35,881 bases of DNA. It comes from Planctomycetota bacterium. GTDB lineage: Bacteria; Planctomycetota; Phycisphaerae; Phycisphaerales; UBA1924. Positions within the stretch are counted from its first letter, which is position 1, and each line of letters opens with the position of its first letter. This document shows, in pieces, positions 26,863-34,701 of this stretch. Below the pieces are notes generated by a model, which was given only the letters and a program-made list of their open reading frames with translations, was not told where the DNA came from and did no database searches. The stretch is taken from contig JAEYUO010000121.1 in assembly GCA_023432465.1 (NCBI GenBank), positions 1 to 35,881 on the forward strand. The letters run 5' to 3'. The position numbers and the translations under genes are program-made.

Positions 26863-28431
26863 ATGTTTGAGCTGGTGCGCGTCGTGTCGAAGGGCAAAGC
26901 CGAAGCGGTTGTGATCGGCATCTTCAAGGACCGCAAGCTTGACGCCGCGGCGAGAGCGATGGATACGGACGGCTCGATCGCCCGCGCGGTCGAGCGTGCG
27001 GAGTGCACGGGCGAGGTGGGGCGGATCGCGGAGGCGTACCCCGGTGGGCGCGGTGCGCCGGTGCGTGTGCTGATCGTGGGGCTGGGGGATCGGGAGAGCT
27101 TCAAGCCGGGGTGCCTGCGGGCGATCGGCGGCGCGCTGGGCCGGCGGCTGGCGCAGACAAAGGACTCGCGCATTGATATCGAGCTTTCGGGCGCGCTTGA
27201 GGGGGCGAAGCCGGGTGTGGATCCGGCGTTTGCCGGTCGCTGCCTTGGCGAGGGGCTGGGGCTGATTTCGTGGAGCTTCACGCGGTTCAAGGGGAAGGGC
27301 TCGCCGGAGCGGCCCAAGAAGGTGCCGCTGTTTGTGCGCTCGTCGCACGCGCTGTTCCAGTCGGGGATCGAGCGGGGCCTGTCGCTGGCGGCCTCGACGA
27401 ACATCGCGCGTGACCTTTCCGAGACGCCGCCGAACGTTGCGACGCCCGAGTACATCGCGCAGCAGGCGCGGGCGATGGCGAAGGCGACGGGGCTTTCCTG
27501 CCGCGTGATCTCGGGGAAGGAGCTTGAGAAGGAGCGGATGACGGGGCTGATCAACGTGGGCAAGGCGTCGGAGAACGCGCCGTGTCTGATCCGGCTGGAG
27601 TACACGCCCAAGGGCGGGAAGAAGGGTCGCGGGGACAAGCCGGTGGTGCTGGTGGGCAAGACGATTACCTACGACACCGGCGGGCTGTCGATCAAGCCGA
27701 TGCCGGGGATGGCGGGGATGAAGCGGGACAAGGATGGCGGGTGCGCGGTGCTGGGGGCGATGCACGCGGTTGCGACGGTGGTGAAGCCGGGGCACCGGGT
27801 GGTGGCGTTGCTGGCCGCGGCGGAGAACTGCATCTCGGATGAGGCGTATCGCCCGGACGACATCATCACGTACCGCAACGGGGTGAGCGTGGAGGTGACG
27901 AACACGGATGCGGAGGGGCGGCTGGTGCTGGCCGATGCGCTGGTGTGGGCGTGCGAGAAGGAGTCGCCATCGTGCATCGTTGATGTCGCGACGCTGACGG
28001 GCGGGGTCGTGACCGCGCTGGGCTCGACGTTCGCGGGGATGTTCTGCGATGACGATGCGCTGCGTGGGCGGCTTGCGGATGCGATGACGGCATCGGGCGA
28101 GCGCTGGTGGCGGCTGCCGCACGATCAGGAATACAACGACATGATGAAGTCGGCTTCGGCGGACATCGTCAACAGCAACCCGAACCGGAAGGCGCATCCG
28201 ATCCAGGGCGCGGCGTTCCTGTCGTTCTTTGTCGAGAAGTCCGTGCCGTGGGCGCACATCGACATCGCGGGCGTGCACGCGGTGGATGGGGATTCTGGCC
28301 CGTTCTGCAAGGGTCCGACGGGGTGGGGTGTGCGGCTGCTGGCGGACTTCCTTTCCGGCAGCGCTGCGCAGGCAGGGCCGGCCCCCCGCGCCCGAGCCCG
28401 TCGGGTTGGCGCGAAGGCCCGTAGGCGATAA
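26863..28431 (+). CDS. pepA: Leucyl aminopeptidase, M17 family
   Basis: 522 residues; AGGAG lies 6 nt before the ATG. M17 enzymes remove N-terminal residues from peptides using two metal ions. The catalytic C-terminal domain is clear: VGKTITYDTGGLSIKP with K266 and D271, then NTDAEGRLVLADAL with D349, E351 and R353, and ASADIVNSNPNRKAHPIQGAAFL near the end. One signature is unusual: where many M17 enzymes have MKxDMGGAAAV, this reads MKRDKDGGCAV; the metal-binding Asp is kept. The N-terminal ~170 residues match the regulatory domain in style. The C-terminus ends in a short basic Ala/Arg tail. G-ending codons dominate, unlike the plus-strand genes left of 22 kb. Confidence 0.93.
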   Translation: MFELVRVVSKGKAEAVVIGIFKDRKLDAAARAMDTDGSIARAVERAECTGEVGRIAEAYPGGRGAPVRVLIVGLGDRESFKPGCLRAIGGALGRRLAQTKDSRIDIELSGALEGAKPGVDPAFAGRCLGEGLGLISWSFTRFKGKGSPERPKKVPLFVRSSHALFQSGIERGLSLAASTNIARDLSETPPNVATPEYIAQQARAMAKATGLSCRVISGKELEKERMTGLINVGKASENAPCLIRLEYTPKGGKKGRGDKPVVLVGKTITYDTGGLSIKPMPGMAGMKRDKDGGCAVLGAMHAVATVVKPGHRVVALLAAAENCISDEAYRPDDIITYRNGVSVEVTNTDAEGRLVLADALVWACEKESPSCIVDVATLTGGVVTALGSTFAGMFCDDDALRGRLADAMTASGERWWRLPHDQEYNDMMKSASADIVNSNPNRKAHPIQGAAFLSFFVEKSVPWAHIDIAGVHAVDGDSGPFCKGPTGWGVRLLADFLSGSAAQAGPAPRARARRVGAKARRR

Positions 28432-28569
28432 CATCCCGCAGTGGCGCCCCGCCCACATCCCCGCAGCAGGGGCGTCGCACCCGACTCGATGAGGCGTCAA
28501 TCCGGCCCGAAGCCAACGGGCCTTGAGAAGCGGCGTTGGAACATTCGGCCCAGCGCAAGGAGCAAGGCC

Positions 28570-29439
28570 GTGAGGACAGCGAGTTCATCCTCCGGTCCGA
28601 AGCCCGCGGCCGAGGCGGTTGGCGCAGCGATGCCCGCGGAGCTTGCGCCCGTGGTCATCATCGCCCCTCCCGGGCCCGAGAGCGAGCTGTTGCTGCGGCT
28701 GCTGGACAGCCACCCGGCGATTTATGCCCGCGCGGAGGACACGCTGGATGCGGCGCTGCCCGCCGACGAGCTGGGCCGCTCGCTGCACATGATGGCGTCG
28801 AGCGCCGTGCGCGATGCGTCGATGAGCCTTCGCCGCGGTGTGGCCTGCCCGCTTCGCGCGGTGTGCGTGACGCTTGACCCCGCCGCGGGTGAGGGTATCG
28901 ACCGTCTGGCCCGGGCGGTTCCTGACCTGCGTGCGGTGTGCCTGCTTCGCGACGGGCGCGATGCGATCGTGGCTGATCGACTGGCGTCGCTGCGAGCGGG
29001 GGAGTTTGGGCGGCTGTCTCCGGCCGCGCGTGCCTCGGCGGTTCGTGCCGCGGCCTCGCTTGAGGATCCGGGCGCTGCGCCCGCGCACCTGTTCTGCCCG
29101 GAGTCGCTGCGTCTGCACACGTCGCGGTGGATTGCTTCTCTCCGCGGGCCGCTGCGCGCGGTGGAACTGCTCGGGGAGGGGAGCGCTCGCCTGATCCGCT
29201 TTGAGGACTTGCTGAGGGAGCCGACCCGGATTCACGCCGCGACGTGCCGCTGGCTGGGTGTCGCGGGCGATGCCGCGCTGATCCACAGCGCGGTGGAGGC
29301 GGGGCGGGCGCAGCTTGCGGCGGCAGCGCGGCCGGGCGCGTGGCGTAGGCACTTTGCGGAATCGGACATCATCGGCTTCAAGCGGATGGCGGGGGAGCTG
29401 CTGATCGAGCTGGGGTACGAGCAGTCCACGCACTGGTAA
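28570..29439 (+). CDS. Sulfotransferase-like protein with degenerate PAPS loop
   Basis: 289 residues from GTG at 28570, supported by AAGGAG (28557-28562) 7 nt upstream; the frame is open from 28441 but that part is Arg/Pro-rich and probably untranslated. The overall layout is that of a P-loop sulfotransferase: VVIIAPPGPESELLLRLLDSHPAIYARAEDT, then CLLRDGRDAIVADRLASL (3'-phosphate region), then ARLIRFEDLLREPTRIHAATCRWLGV, then a C-terminal GFKRMAGELLIELGYEQ. In the 5' loop the expected PRSGT is replaced by PPGPES (33-38), and the Arg and the Ser/Thr that hold phosphosulfate are lost; in the second region the expected Ser is Ala. It may therefore bind a partner without transferring sulfate. It is directly upstream of a glycosyltransferase, suggesting a surface-glycan role. 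Confidence 0.7.
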   Translation: MRTASSSSGPKPAAEAVGAAMPAELAPVVIIAPPGPESELLLRLLDSHPAIYARAEDTLDAALPADELGRSLHMMASSAVRDASMSLRRGVACPLRAVCVTLDPAAGEGIDRLARAVPDLRAVCLLRDGRDAIVADRLASLRAGEFGRLSPAARASAVRAAASLEDPGAAPAHLFCPESLRLHTSRWIASLRGPLRAVELLGEGSARLIRFEDLLREPTRIHAATCRWLGVAGDAALIHSAVEAGRAQLAAAARPGAWRRHFAESDIIGFKRMAGELLIELGYEQSTHW

Positions 29440-29451
29440 ACCCCTTTCTCC

Positions 29452-29471
29452 ACCCTGCCACGGCAGGGTTT
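29452..29471 (+). terminator. Small hairpin downstream of the sulfotransferase-like gene
   Basis: ACCCTGC (29452-29458) and GCAGGGT (29463-29469) pair around CACG, followed by TT only. A weak terminator, or partial barrier, between this gene and the glycosyltransferase. Confidence 0.45.
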
Positions 29472-29556
29472 CCGCGTGTGGGTGACGGAGAGCGGGCCCT
29501 GCCTCTGGTACCCTCTAAACTCTGGCACCTGGATCTGTTTTCGCGGCGTGTTGTTG

Positions 29557-32100
29557 ATGATCGATCCCACTTTGCCCGATTTTGCGGATACCCCTGTGTC
29601 GCCGAGGCGACCGCGGTTTGAGTATGCGCCGCGAGGGGCGGGCGTTGCGGACGAGGGGTCGGCGGGGATCGAGGCGCCGGTGGTGACGGTGGTGACGCCG
29701 TACTTCAACACGGGCGCGGTGTTTCGCGAGACGGCCCGGTGCGTGCTGGGGCAGTCGCTGCAGCGGTTTGAGTGGATCATCGTGAACGACGGATCGACGG
29801 ATCCGGAGTCGCTGGCGGTGCTGGATGAGTTTCGCGACCTTGATCCGCGGATCCGGGTGCTGGATCACCGGGTGAACCATGGCCTTCCGGCCGCGCGCAA
29901 CACGGGCTTTCGGGCCGCGCGTGCGGGGCTGGTGTTCCAGATCGATGCGGATGACCTGATCGAGCCGACGACGCTGGAGAAGTGCGCGTGGTATCTCCAT
30001 TCCCACAGCAACTTCGCGTTTGTCAAGGGGTGGAGCGTCGGGTTCGGGGCATCGGAGTATCTGTGGACGAAGGGCTTTCACGACGGCGCGGCGTTCCTGA
30101 GCGAGAACCTGGCGACGGCTACGGCGATGATCCGTCGAGAGGTGCACGAGGCGGTGGGTGGGTGCGATGAGACGATCCGCGGCGGGATGGAGGACTGGGA
30201 CTTCTGGATCCGCTGCGCCTCGATGGGGCACTGGGGGGGGACAATCCCCGAGTATCTCGACTGGTATCGCCGTCGCGACAACCAGCACGACGATTGGGCG
30301 AACCTGAGCAGCATGCAGAAGCGGGACTCGTTCTGCGCGCGGCTGCGGGCGATGTACCCGAACCTGTTTGAGGAGGGTGGGTTTCCGGCCGCCTCGCCGA
30401 TGTGGCCCAGGCCGCTGGAGCCTGTGCCGGCGAGGCCGGCGTTTGAGAACCCGCTGGCCAAGTCGCGTCCGCGGCTGCTGATGATTCTGCCGTGGCTGCG
30501 GATGGGGGGCGCGGACCGGTTCAACCTTGACCTTGCGAGGTTTTTGACATCGGCGAGCGCGGGGGCGTGGGATGTGTCGGTGGTGACGACCAGCGCGGGG
30601 CATCCGTGGCTGCCGCAGTTCACCGCGCTGACGCCGGATGTGTTCTGCCTGGATCACTTCCTGCGGCCGGTTGACTATCCGCGGTTTATTCGCGGGTTGA
30701 TCGAGTCGCGCCGGCCGGATGTGGTGATGGTGAGCAACTCGGAGCTTGGGTATCAACTGCTGCCGTTCTTGCGGGCGCATTGCCCGGAGCCCGCGTACAT
30801 CGACTTCAACCACATGGAGGAGCCGCACTGGCGCAGCGGCGGGCATCCGCGGTCGGGCGTGGCGATGCAGGAGCAGCTCGACCTGAACGCGGTTGTTTCG
30901 GAGCATCTGAAGACCTGGATGGTGCAGGCGGGGGCGGATGTCTCGCGCATCGAGGTGTGCTACATCAATGCCGATACCGCGCTCTTCCGGCCCGATGAGG
31001 CGTTGAGGAAGCGCGAGCGCGATGCGCTGGGGATCGGCCGCGGGGAGACGGTGATTCTGTACGCGGCGCGATTCTGCCCGCAGAAGCAGCCGCTGGTGTT
31101 TGCGGAGTCGATCGCGCGGCTTCGCGCCTTGTGCGGGGGCCTGCGCGATCGGCCGGCGTTCAGCGTGCTGGTGGCCGGGGATGGCGAGGACCGTGATGCG
31201 CTGGTTGCAAAGCTTCGGGAGCACGACCTCTTGCGCGAGGGGGATGATGCGGACCCTGCGCGGCCGGTGGTGATGCTCGGCCCGGTGCCGCCGGAGCGGA
31301 TGCCCGCGATCATGGCGGCGAGCGATATCTTCTTCCTGCCGTCGATGTGGGAGGGGATTGCGCTGTCGATCTATGAGGCGATGGCCGCGGGCCTGGCGGT
31401 TGTGGGCGCGACGGTGGGGGGCCAGCGCGAGCTTGTGACGCCGGAGACCGGTCTGCTGCTGGATCGGCCGGTGGATGCGGCCGGCAACCCGGACCTTGAT
31501 GCGGAGGCGGACCGGTACGCGCTTGCGCTGGTTGACCTTCTGGGCGATGGCCGGAAGCGCAGCGCGCTTGGGGCCGCCGCGCGGGAGCGGATCGAGAGGC
31601 ACTTTGAGCTTGCGAACATGGGCGGCCGGATGCTCGAGCTGTTTGCGCATGCGCGGGATCTGCGGGAATCGTCGCCGCGGCAGGCGTTGCCGGTGGGGCT
31701 GGCGAACGAGTGCGCGGTGCAGGCGATCGAGCAGCAGCGGCTGAGCAACCTGACGGATTATCTGTGGGGGGTGCAGGCGCGGTATCACGAACTGCTGCGG
31801 ACGCTGGACCCATCGGGCGGGCGGGAGGCTGCGGAGCGCGAGGCTGCGGAGCGGCTGGCGCGGATTGAGAACTCGAGGAGCTGGAGGCTGGTGCGTGCTG
31901 CCAAGAGCGTGCCGCCGTATGGCGCGATTGCGCGGCTGCGGTGGGGGCCTGACTGGCACCGGATGGATGTGAAGATGTCCGCGGCGGAGCGGCTTGCGAT
32001 GATCGAGTCGAGCCGGTCGTTCCGGCTGATCCGGACGCTCAAGCGTGTTCCGCCGTGGTCGATGTATGTGCGGGCGAGGTATGGGCGGCAGGCGCGCTGA
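29557..32100 (+). CDS. Two-domain glycosyltransferase, GT2 fused to GT4
   Basis: 847 residues from the ATG at 29557 (no clear Shine-Dalgarno; a start at 29476 would add 27 residues). About residues 40-270 are a GT-A glycosyltransferase 2 domain: VVTVVTPYFNTGAVFRETARCVLGQ, WIIVNDGSTDPES, DADD at 130-133 for metal/nucleotide binding, and MEDWDFWIR. About 300-710 are a GT-B family 4 domain: RLLMILPWLRMGGADRFNLDLA, ILYAARFCPQKQPLVF, and PSMWEGIALSIYEAMAAGL with E599 and E607 (EX7E). The tail contains two similar 46-residue units at 764 and 810 (AERLARIENSRSWRLVRAAKS and AERLAMIESSRSFRLIRTLKR), the SRSWRL motif found at the end of many polysaccharide glycosyltransferases. No membrane helix. It probably adds sugars to a surface glycan, possibly two linkages in succession. 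Confidence 0.9.
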   Translation: MIDPTLPDFADTPVSPRRPRFEYAPRGAGVADEGSAGIEAPVVTVVTPYFNTGAVFRETARCVLGQSLQRFEWIIVNDGSTDPESLAVLDEFRDLDPRIRVLDHRVNHGLPAARNTGFRAARAGLVFQIDADDLIEPTTLEKCAWYLHSHSNFAFVKGWSVGFGASEYLWTKGFHDGAAFLSENLATATAMIRREVHEAVGGCDETIRGGMEDWDFWIRCASMGHWGGTIPEYLDWYRRRDNQHDDWANLSSMQKRDSFCARLRAMYPNLFEEGGFPAASPMWPRPLEPVPARPAFENPLAKSRPRLLMILPWLRMGGADRFNLDLARFLTSASAGAWDVSVVTTSAGHPWLPQFTALTPDVFCLDHFLRPVDYPRFIRGLIESRRPDVVMVSNSELGYQLLPFLRAHCPEPAYIDFNHMEEPHWRSGGHPRSGVAMQEQLDLNAVVSEHLKTWMVQAGADVSRIEVCYINADTALFRPDEALRKRERDALGIGRGETVILYAARFCPQKQPLVFAESIARLRALCGGLRDRPAFSVLVAGDGEDRDALVAKLREHDLLREGDDADPARPVVMLGPVPPERMPAIMAASDIFFLPSMWEGIALSIYEAMAAGLAVVGATVGGQRELVTPETGLLLDRPVDAAGNPDLDAEADRYALALVDLLGDGRKRSALGAAARERIERHFELANMGGRMLELFAHARDLRESSPRQALPVGLANECAVQAIEQQRLSNLTDYLWGVQARYHELLRTLDPSGGREAAEREAAERLARIENSRSWRLVRAAKSVPPYGAIARLRWGPDWHRMDVKMSAAERLAMIESSRSFRLIRTLKRVPPWSMYVRARYGRQAR

Positions 32101-32129
32101 GCCCGCGGTGTGGCCCGCGGCCCCCTCCT

Positions 32130-32152
32130 CCCCCGGCCCGGGCGGGGGCTTT
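32130..32152 (+). terminator. GC-rich hairpin with short T-run before nuoD
   Basis: CCCCC (32130-32134) and GGGGG (32144-32148) pair around GGCCCGGGC, which can also pair within itself, then CTTT. Probably ends the glycosyltransferase transcript; the T-run is short, so moderate support. Confidence 0.4.
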
Positions 32153-32172
32153 CGTGCGTCGCTTTCGCTTCC

Positions 32173-32178
32173 TACCAT
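32173..32178 (+). promoter_or_regulatory. Candidate -10 hexamer (TACCAT) before nuoD
   Basis: TACCAT ends 8 nt before the ATG at 32187, predicting a start near 32185 and a leaderless mRNA. No Shine-Dalgarno is present. A -35 is not clear. Confidence 0.3.
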
Positions 32179-32186
32179 CCCGCCCT

Positions 32187-33476
32187 ATGCCGTACACCAT
32201 CCGTCCAGAGCAGGGCTTCGACGTTGACACCGAGTCCACAAGCTACCTGACCGAGCACGTGGATACCGGGGAGCGCTGGGTTCTGAACTTCGGTCCGCAG
32301 CACCCCGCGACGCACACGACGCTGCGCATCGTGCTGGAGCTTGATGGGGAGCGGGTGGCGCGGTGCACGCCGCATATCGGCTATCTGCACTCGGGGTTCG
32401 AGAAGCTCGGGGAGCACCTCGACTACAACCAATATGTGACGATCGTGTCGCGGATGGACTATCTGTCGCCGATTCACAACGACATCACGTGGCACGGGGC
32501 GGTGGAGAAGCTGTTTGGGATTGACATCACGCCGCGGTGCAAGGTGCTGCGGACGATCATGAACGAGCTGGCGCGGATCCAGAACCACCTGCTGTGCGTG
32601 GGCGCGGCCGCGCTGGACCTTGGGGGGATTACGGCGTTCCTGTTCGCATTCAATCCGCGCGAGAAGATCTACGACATCTGCGATCTGATCGCGGGTCAGC
32701 GGTTCCACGCGGACTGGACGCGCGTGGGCGGGCTGATGCAGGATCTGCCGGACCAGGCGATGTTCCAGAAGCTGGTGAAGGACCTCATCAACGAGGACCT
32801 GCCGCGATCGCTGGAGGACATGGAGGGGCTGCTGAATGCCAACCGCATCTTCATCGACCGGACGAAGGGGATCGGCGTTCTGACGCACGATGAGGCGATC
32901 GCGTGCTCGTTGACCGGGCCGATGGCTCGGGGGAGCGGCGTGAAGCGGGACCTTCGGAAGGATGCGCCGTATCTGTGCTACGCGGACAACTGGGACAACC
33001 AGGGCGCGGCGGCGGTGGAGTTCAAGGTGCCGATCGCGATGGAGGGGGATGCGTACTCGCGGTACCGCGTGCGCGTGGAGGAGATCAAGCAGTCGGCGCA
33101 CATCATCCGGCAACTGATCGACAACATCCCGGGCGGGCCGGTCGATGCGTTCGCGGATTCGAAGATGGTGAAGCCGCCGAAGAAGGATGTGTATGGCTCG
33201 ATCGAGGGGTTGATCCAGCACTTCGAGCTGATCATGTCCAACCGCGGGTGGAAGGCTCCGATCGCGGAGACGTATGGCTGGAACGAGGGGCCGAACGGGG
33301 AGCAGGGGTTTTACATTGTCTCGGATGGCGGGCCGCGGCCGTGGCGTGTGCGGACGCGACCGGCGTGCTTCATCAACTATTCGGCGATGGCGCGGATGAC
33401 GGAGGGGCACCTGCTGTCGGATGTGCCGGCGGTGATCGGGTCGATCAATGTGGTGGCGGCGGAACTGGATCGGTGA
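32187..33476 (+). CDS. nuoD: NADH-quinone oxidoreductase subunit D
   Basis: 429 residues, normal length; the ATG at 32187 gives MPYTIRPEQGFDVDTE, and the longer open frame upstream is not plausible. NuoD is the 49-kDa subunit of complex I that helps form the quinone site on the cytoplasmic side. Seen: VLNFGPQHPATHTTLRIVLELDGE, PHIGYLHSGFEKLGE, YNQYVTIVSRMDYLSP, RTIMNELARIQNHLLCVG, GVLTHDEAIACSLTGPMARGSGVKRDLRKD, AETYGWNEGPNGEQGFYIVSDGG, RPACFINYSAMARMTEG and the ending DVPAVIGSINVVAAELDR. All expected regions are there. No other nuo gene lies next to it: upstream is a glycosyltransferase, downstream a degenerate HD-GYP gene, so it is an isolated complex I subunit. Confidence 0.96.
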   Translation: MPYTIRPEQGFDVDTESTSYLTEHVDTGERWVLNFGPQHPATHTTLRIVLELDGERVARCTPHIGYLHSGFEKLGEHLDYNQYVTIVSRMDYLSPIHNDITWHGAVEKLFGIDITPRCKVLRTIMNELARIQNHLLCVGAAALDLGGITAFLFAFNPREKIYDICDLIAGQRFHADWTRVGGLMQDLPDQAMFQKLVKDLINEDLPRSLEDMEGLLNANRIFIDRTKGIGVLTHDEAIACSLTGPMARGSGVKRDLRKDAPYLCYADNWDNQGAAAVEFKVPIAMEGDAYSRYRVRVEEIKQSAHIIRQLIDNIPGGPVDAFADSKMVKPPKKDVYGSIEGLIQHFELIMSNRGWKAPIAETYGWNEGPNGEQGFYIVSDGGPRPWRVRTRPACFINYSAMARMTEGHLLSDVPAVIGSINVVAAELDR

Positions 33477-33504
33477 CTGAATCGAGGTCCCCCGACCGCC
33501 GATA

Positions 33505-33538
33505 ACCCTCTGGCAGGGATCTGCCCTGCGCCGAGGGT
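33505..33538 (+). promoter_or_regulatory. Nested hairpin enclosing the ribosome binding site of the next gene
   Basis: ACCCTC (33505-33510) pairs with GAGGGT (33533-33538), and inside it GCAGGG (33513-33518) pairs with CCCTGC (33524-33529). The GAGG that would serve as ribosome binding site (33533-33536, 8 nt before the ATG at 33545) lies in the outer stem, so the structure could limit translation; it could also be a partial terminator for nuoD. Confidence 0.5.
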
Positions 33539-33544
33539 CTTGCC

Positions 33545-34648
33545 ATGAAGTCTCAGCCCGCCGCGACGTTTCCCAGCTCGCCATCTTCCTCGCCCGCCGG
33601 TCTGCGCATCGAGGCCGATCGGTTCATCGCCGCGCGGGCGGAGAGGTGGCGCCATGTGCCGCGGCGGATTCCTGGCGGTGAACACGGCGTGAACCCGATC
33701 CGGTGCTGCGAGGGCATCCCGGGGGTGACTTCGCCGGCGGATCTGGGCCGCGCGGGGGCGATGCGGGAGGAGCTGGCCGATGCGCTGCGTGCGGTGCGTT
33801 CGCGGCTGCTGGATGGGCGCGAGCTGCCGCGAGGGCCGCTCGACGAGATTGTCGATGTGCTCATCGACCTTGCGGCGCGGCATGCGGACTCGCTTCCCGC
33901 GCTGGCGTTCGCGGATGCGGCGCCGGCGCGCGATGCGGCGTGCTCGCAGGCGGTCGCGACCGCCGCGGTGAGCGTTGCGGGGGCGGGTGGGGTGGGGTGG
34001 TCGCGGGCCGATGTGCGCGATGCCGCGGTGGTCGCGCTGCTGGCGGACTTCGGGCTGGCCGCGCTGACGTTTGATCCGTTTGCGCTGGCGCGATCGCTGA
34101 CGGAGGTCGAGCGGTCGCAGCTTGCGCCACACGGGGATGTCTCCGCGCTGCTGGCGTCGCGCATCGATGGGCTGGCGGATCGCGTGCTGCTGGCGGTGTC
34201 GCAGCATCACGAGCGTCCGGACGGCCGCGGCACGCCGCGGGGCGTGAAGGGCGGGGCGATCCATGACATTGCGCTGCTGGTCGCGGCGGCGGGGACGCTT
34301 GCGGCGATCGCCTCGCCGCGGGCGCACCGGCCCGCGCTGCGGCCGCACGCCGCGCTGATGCACACCGCGCAGGCGGCGCGGGAGGGTGCGCTGGATGAGG
34401 GCATGACGGGCGCACTGATCCGTGCGTGCGGGACATACCCGCCGGGTTCGCACATCCGGCTTTCGACGGGTGATATCGCGGTGGTTGTTGCGCGGCCTGC
34501 GCGGAGCGACCTTGCGCGGCCGGTTGTCCGCGTGATGCCGTTCTGGGGTGCGGCGAACTTCGCCGCGATCGGCAAGCCGGTCACGGTCAACCTTGCGGAT
34601 GAGGGTCTGGGGGATGTGCGGATTGTGGAGGAAGTGGAGCCGGGGTGA
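33545..34648 (+). CDS. Degenerate HD-GYP-like protein, probably non-catalytic
   Basis: 367 residues. The layout parallels the HD-GYP protein at 11273, but the metal site is eroded. The position of the HD pair reads LLADFGLAAL, with A167-D168 in place of His-Asp and no following Gly-Lys; the first His region reads ACSQAVATAAVSVAG; the later motif is SQHHERPDGRGTP (H221-H222 kept; GYP is GTP); then a helix HDIALLVAAAGTLAAIA. The C-terminal YPPGSHIRLSTGDIAVVVARP with PVVRVMPFW is the same beta domain as in the first protein. The N-terminal ~40 residues are Ser/Pro-rich. An inactive c-di-GMP-binding or scaffolding role is possible, but binding residues are not proven. Its mRNA structure is described at 33505-33538. 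Confidence 0.7.
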   Translation: MKSQPAATFPSSPSSSPAGLRIEADRFIAARAERWRHVPRRIPGGEHGVNPIRCCEGIPGVTSPADLGRAGAMREELADALRAVRSRLLDGRELPRGPLDEIVDVLIDLAARHADSLPALAFADAAPARDAACSQAVATAAVSVAGAGGVGWSRADVRDAAVVALLADFGLAALTFDPFALARSLTEVERSQLAPHGDVSALLASRIDGLADRVLLAVSQHHERPDGRGTPRGVKGGAIHDIALLVAAAGTLAAIASPRAHRPALRPHAALMHTAQAAREGALDEGMTGALIRACGTYPPGSHIRLSTGDIAVVVARPARSDLARPVVRVMPFWGAANFAAIGKPVTVNLADEGLGDVRIVEEVEPG

Positions 34649-34701
34649 GGCTGACTGGGGGTTCGCTGGCACGGCGGGCCAACTTCCTGCATACTGCGAA
34701 G

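Noticed and set aside
29515..32178. An 887-residue minus-strand frame opposite the glycosyltransferase
   Set aside because: Its product is Arg/Pro/His-rich with no motif; it mirrors the real gene's G-ending codons.
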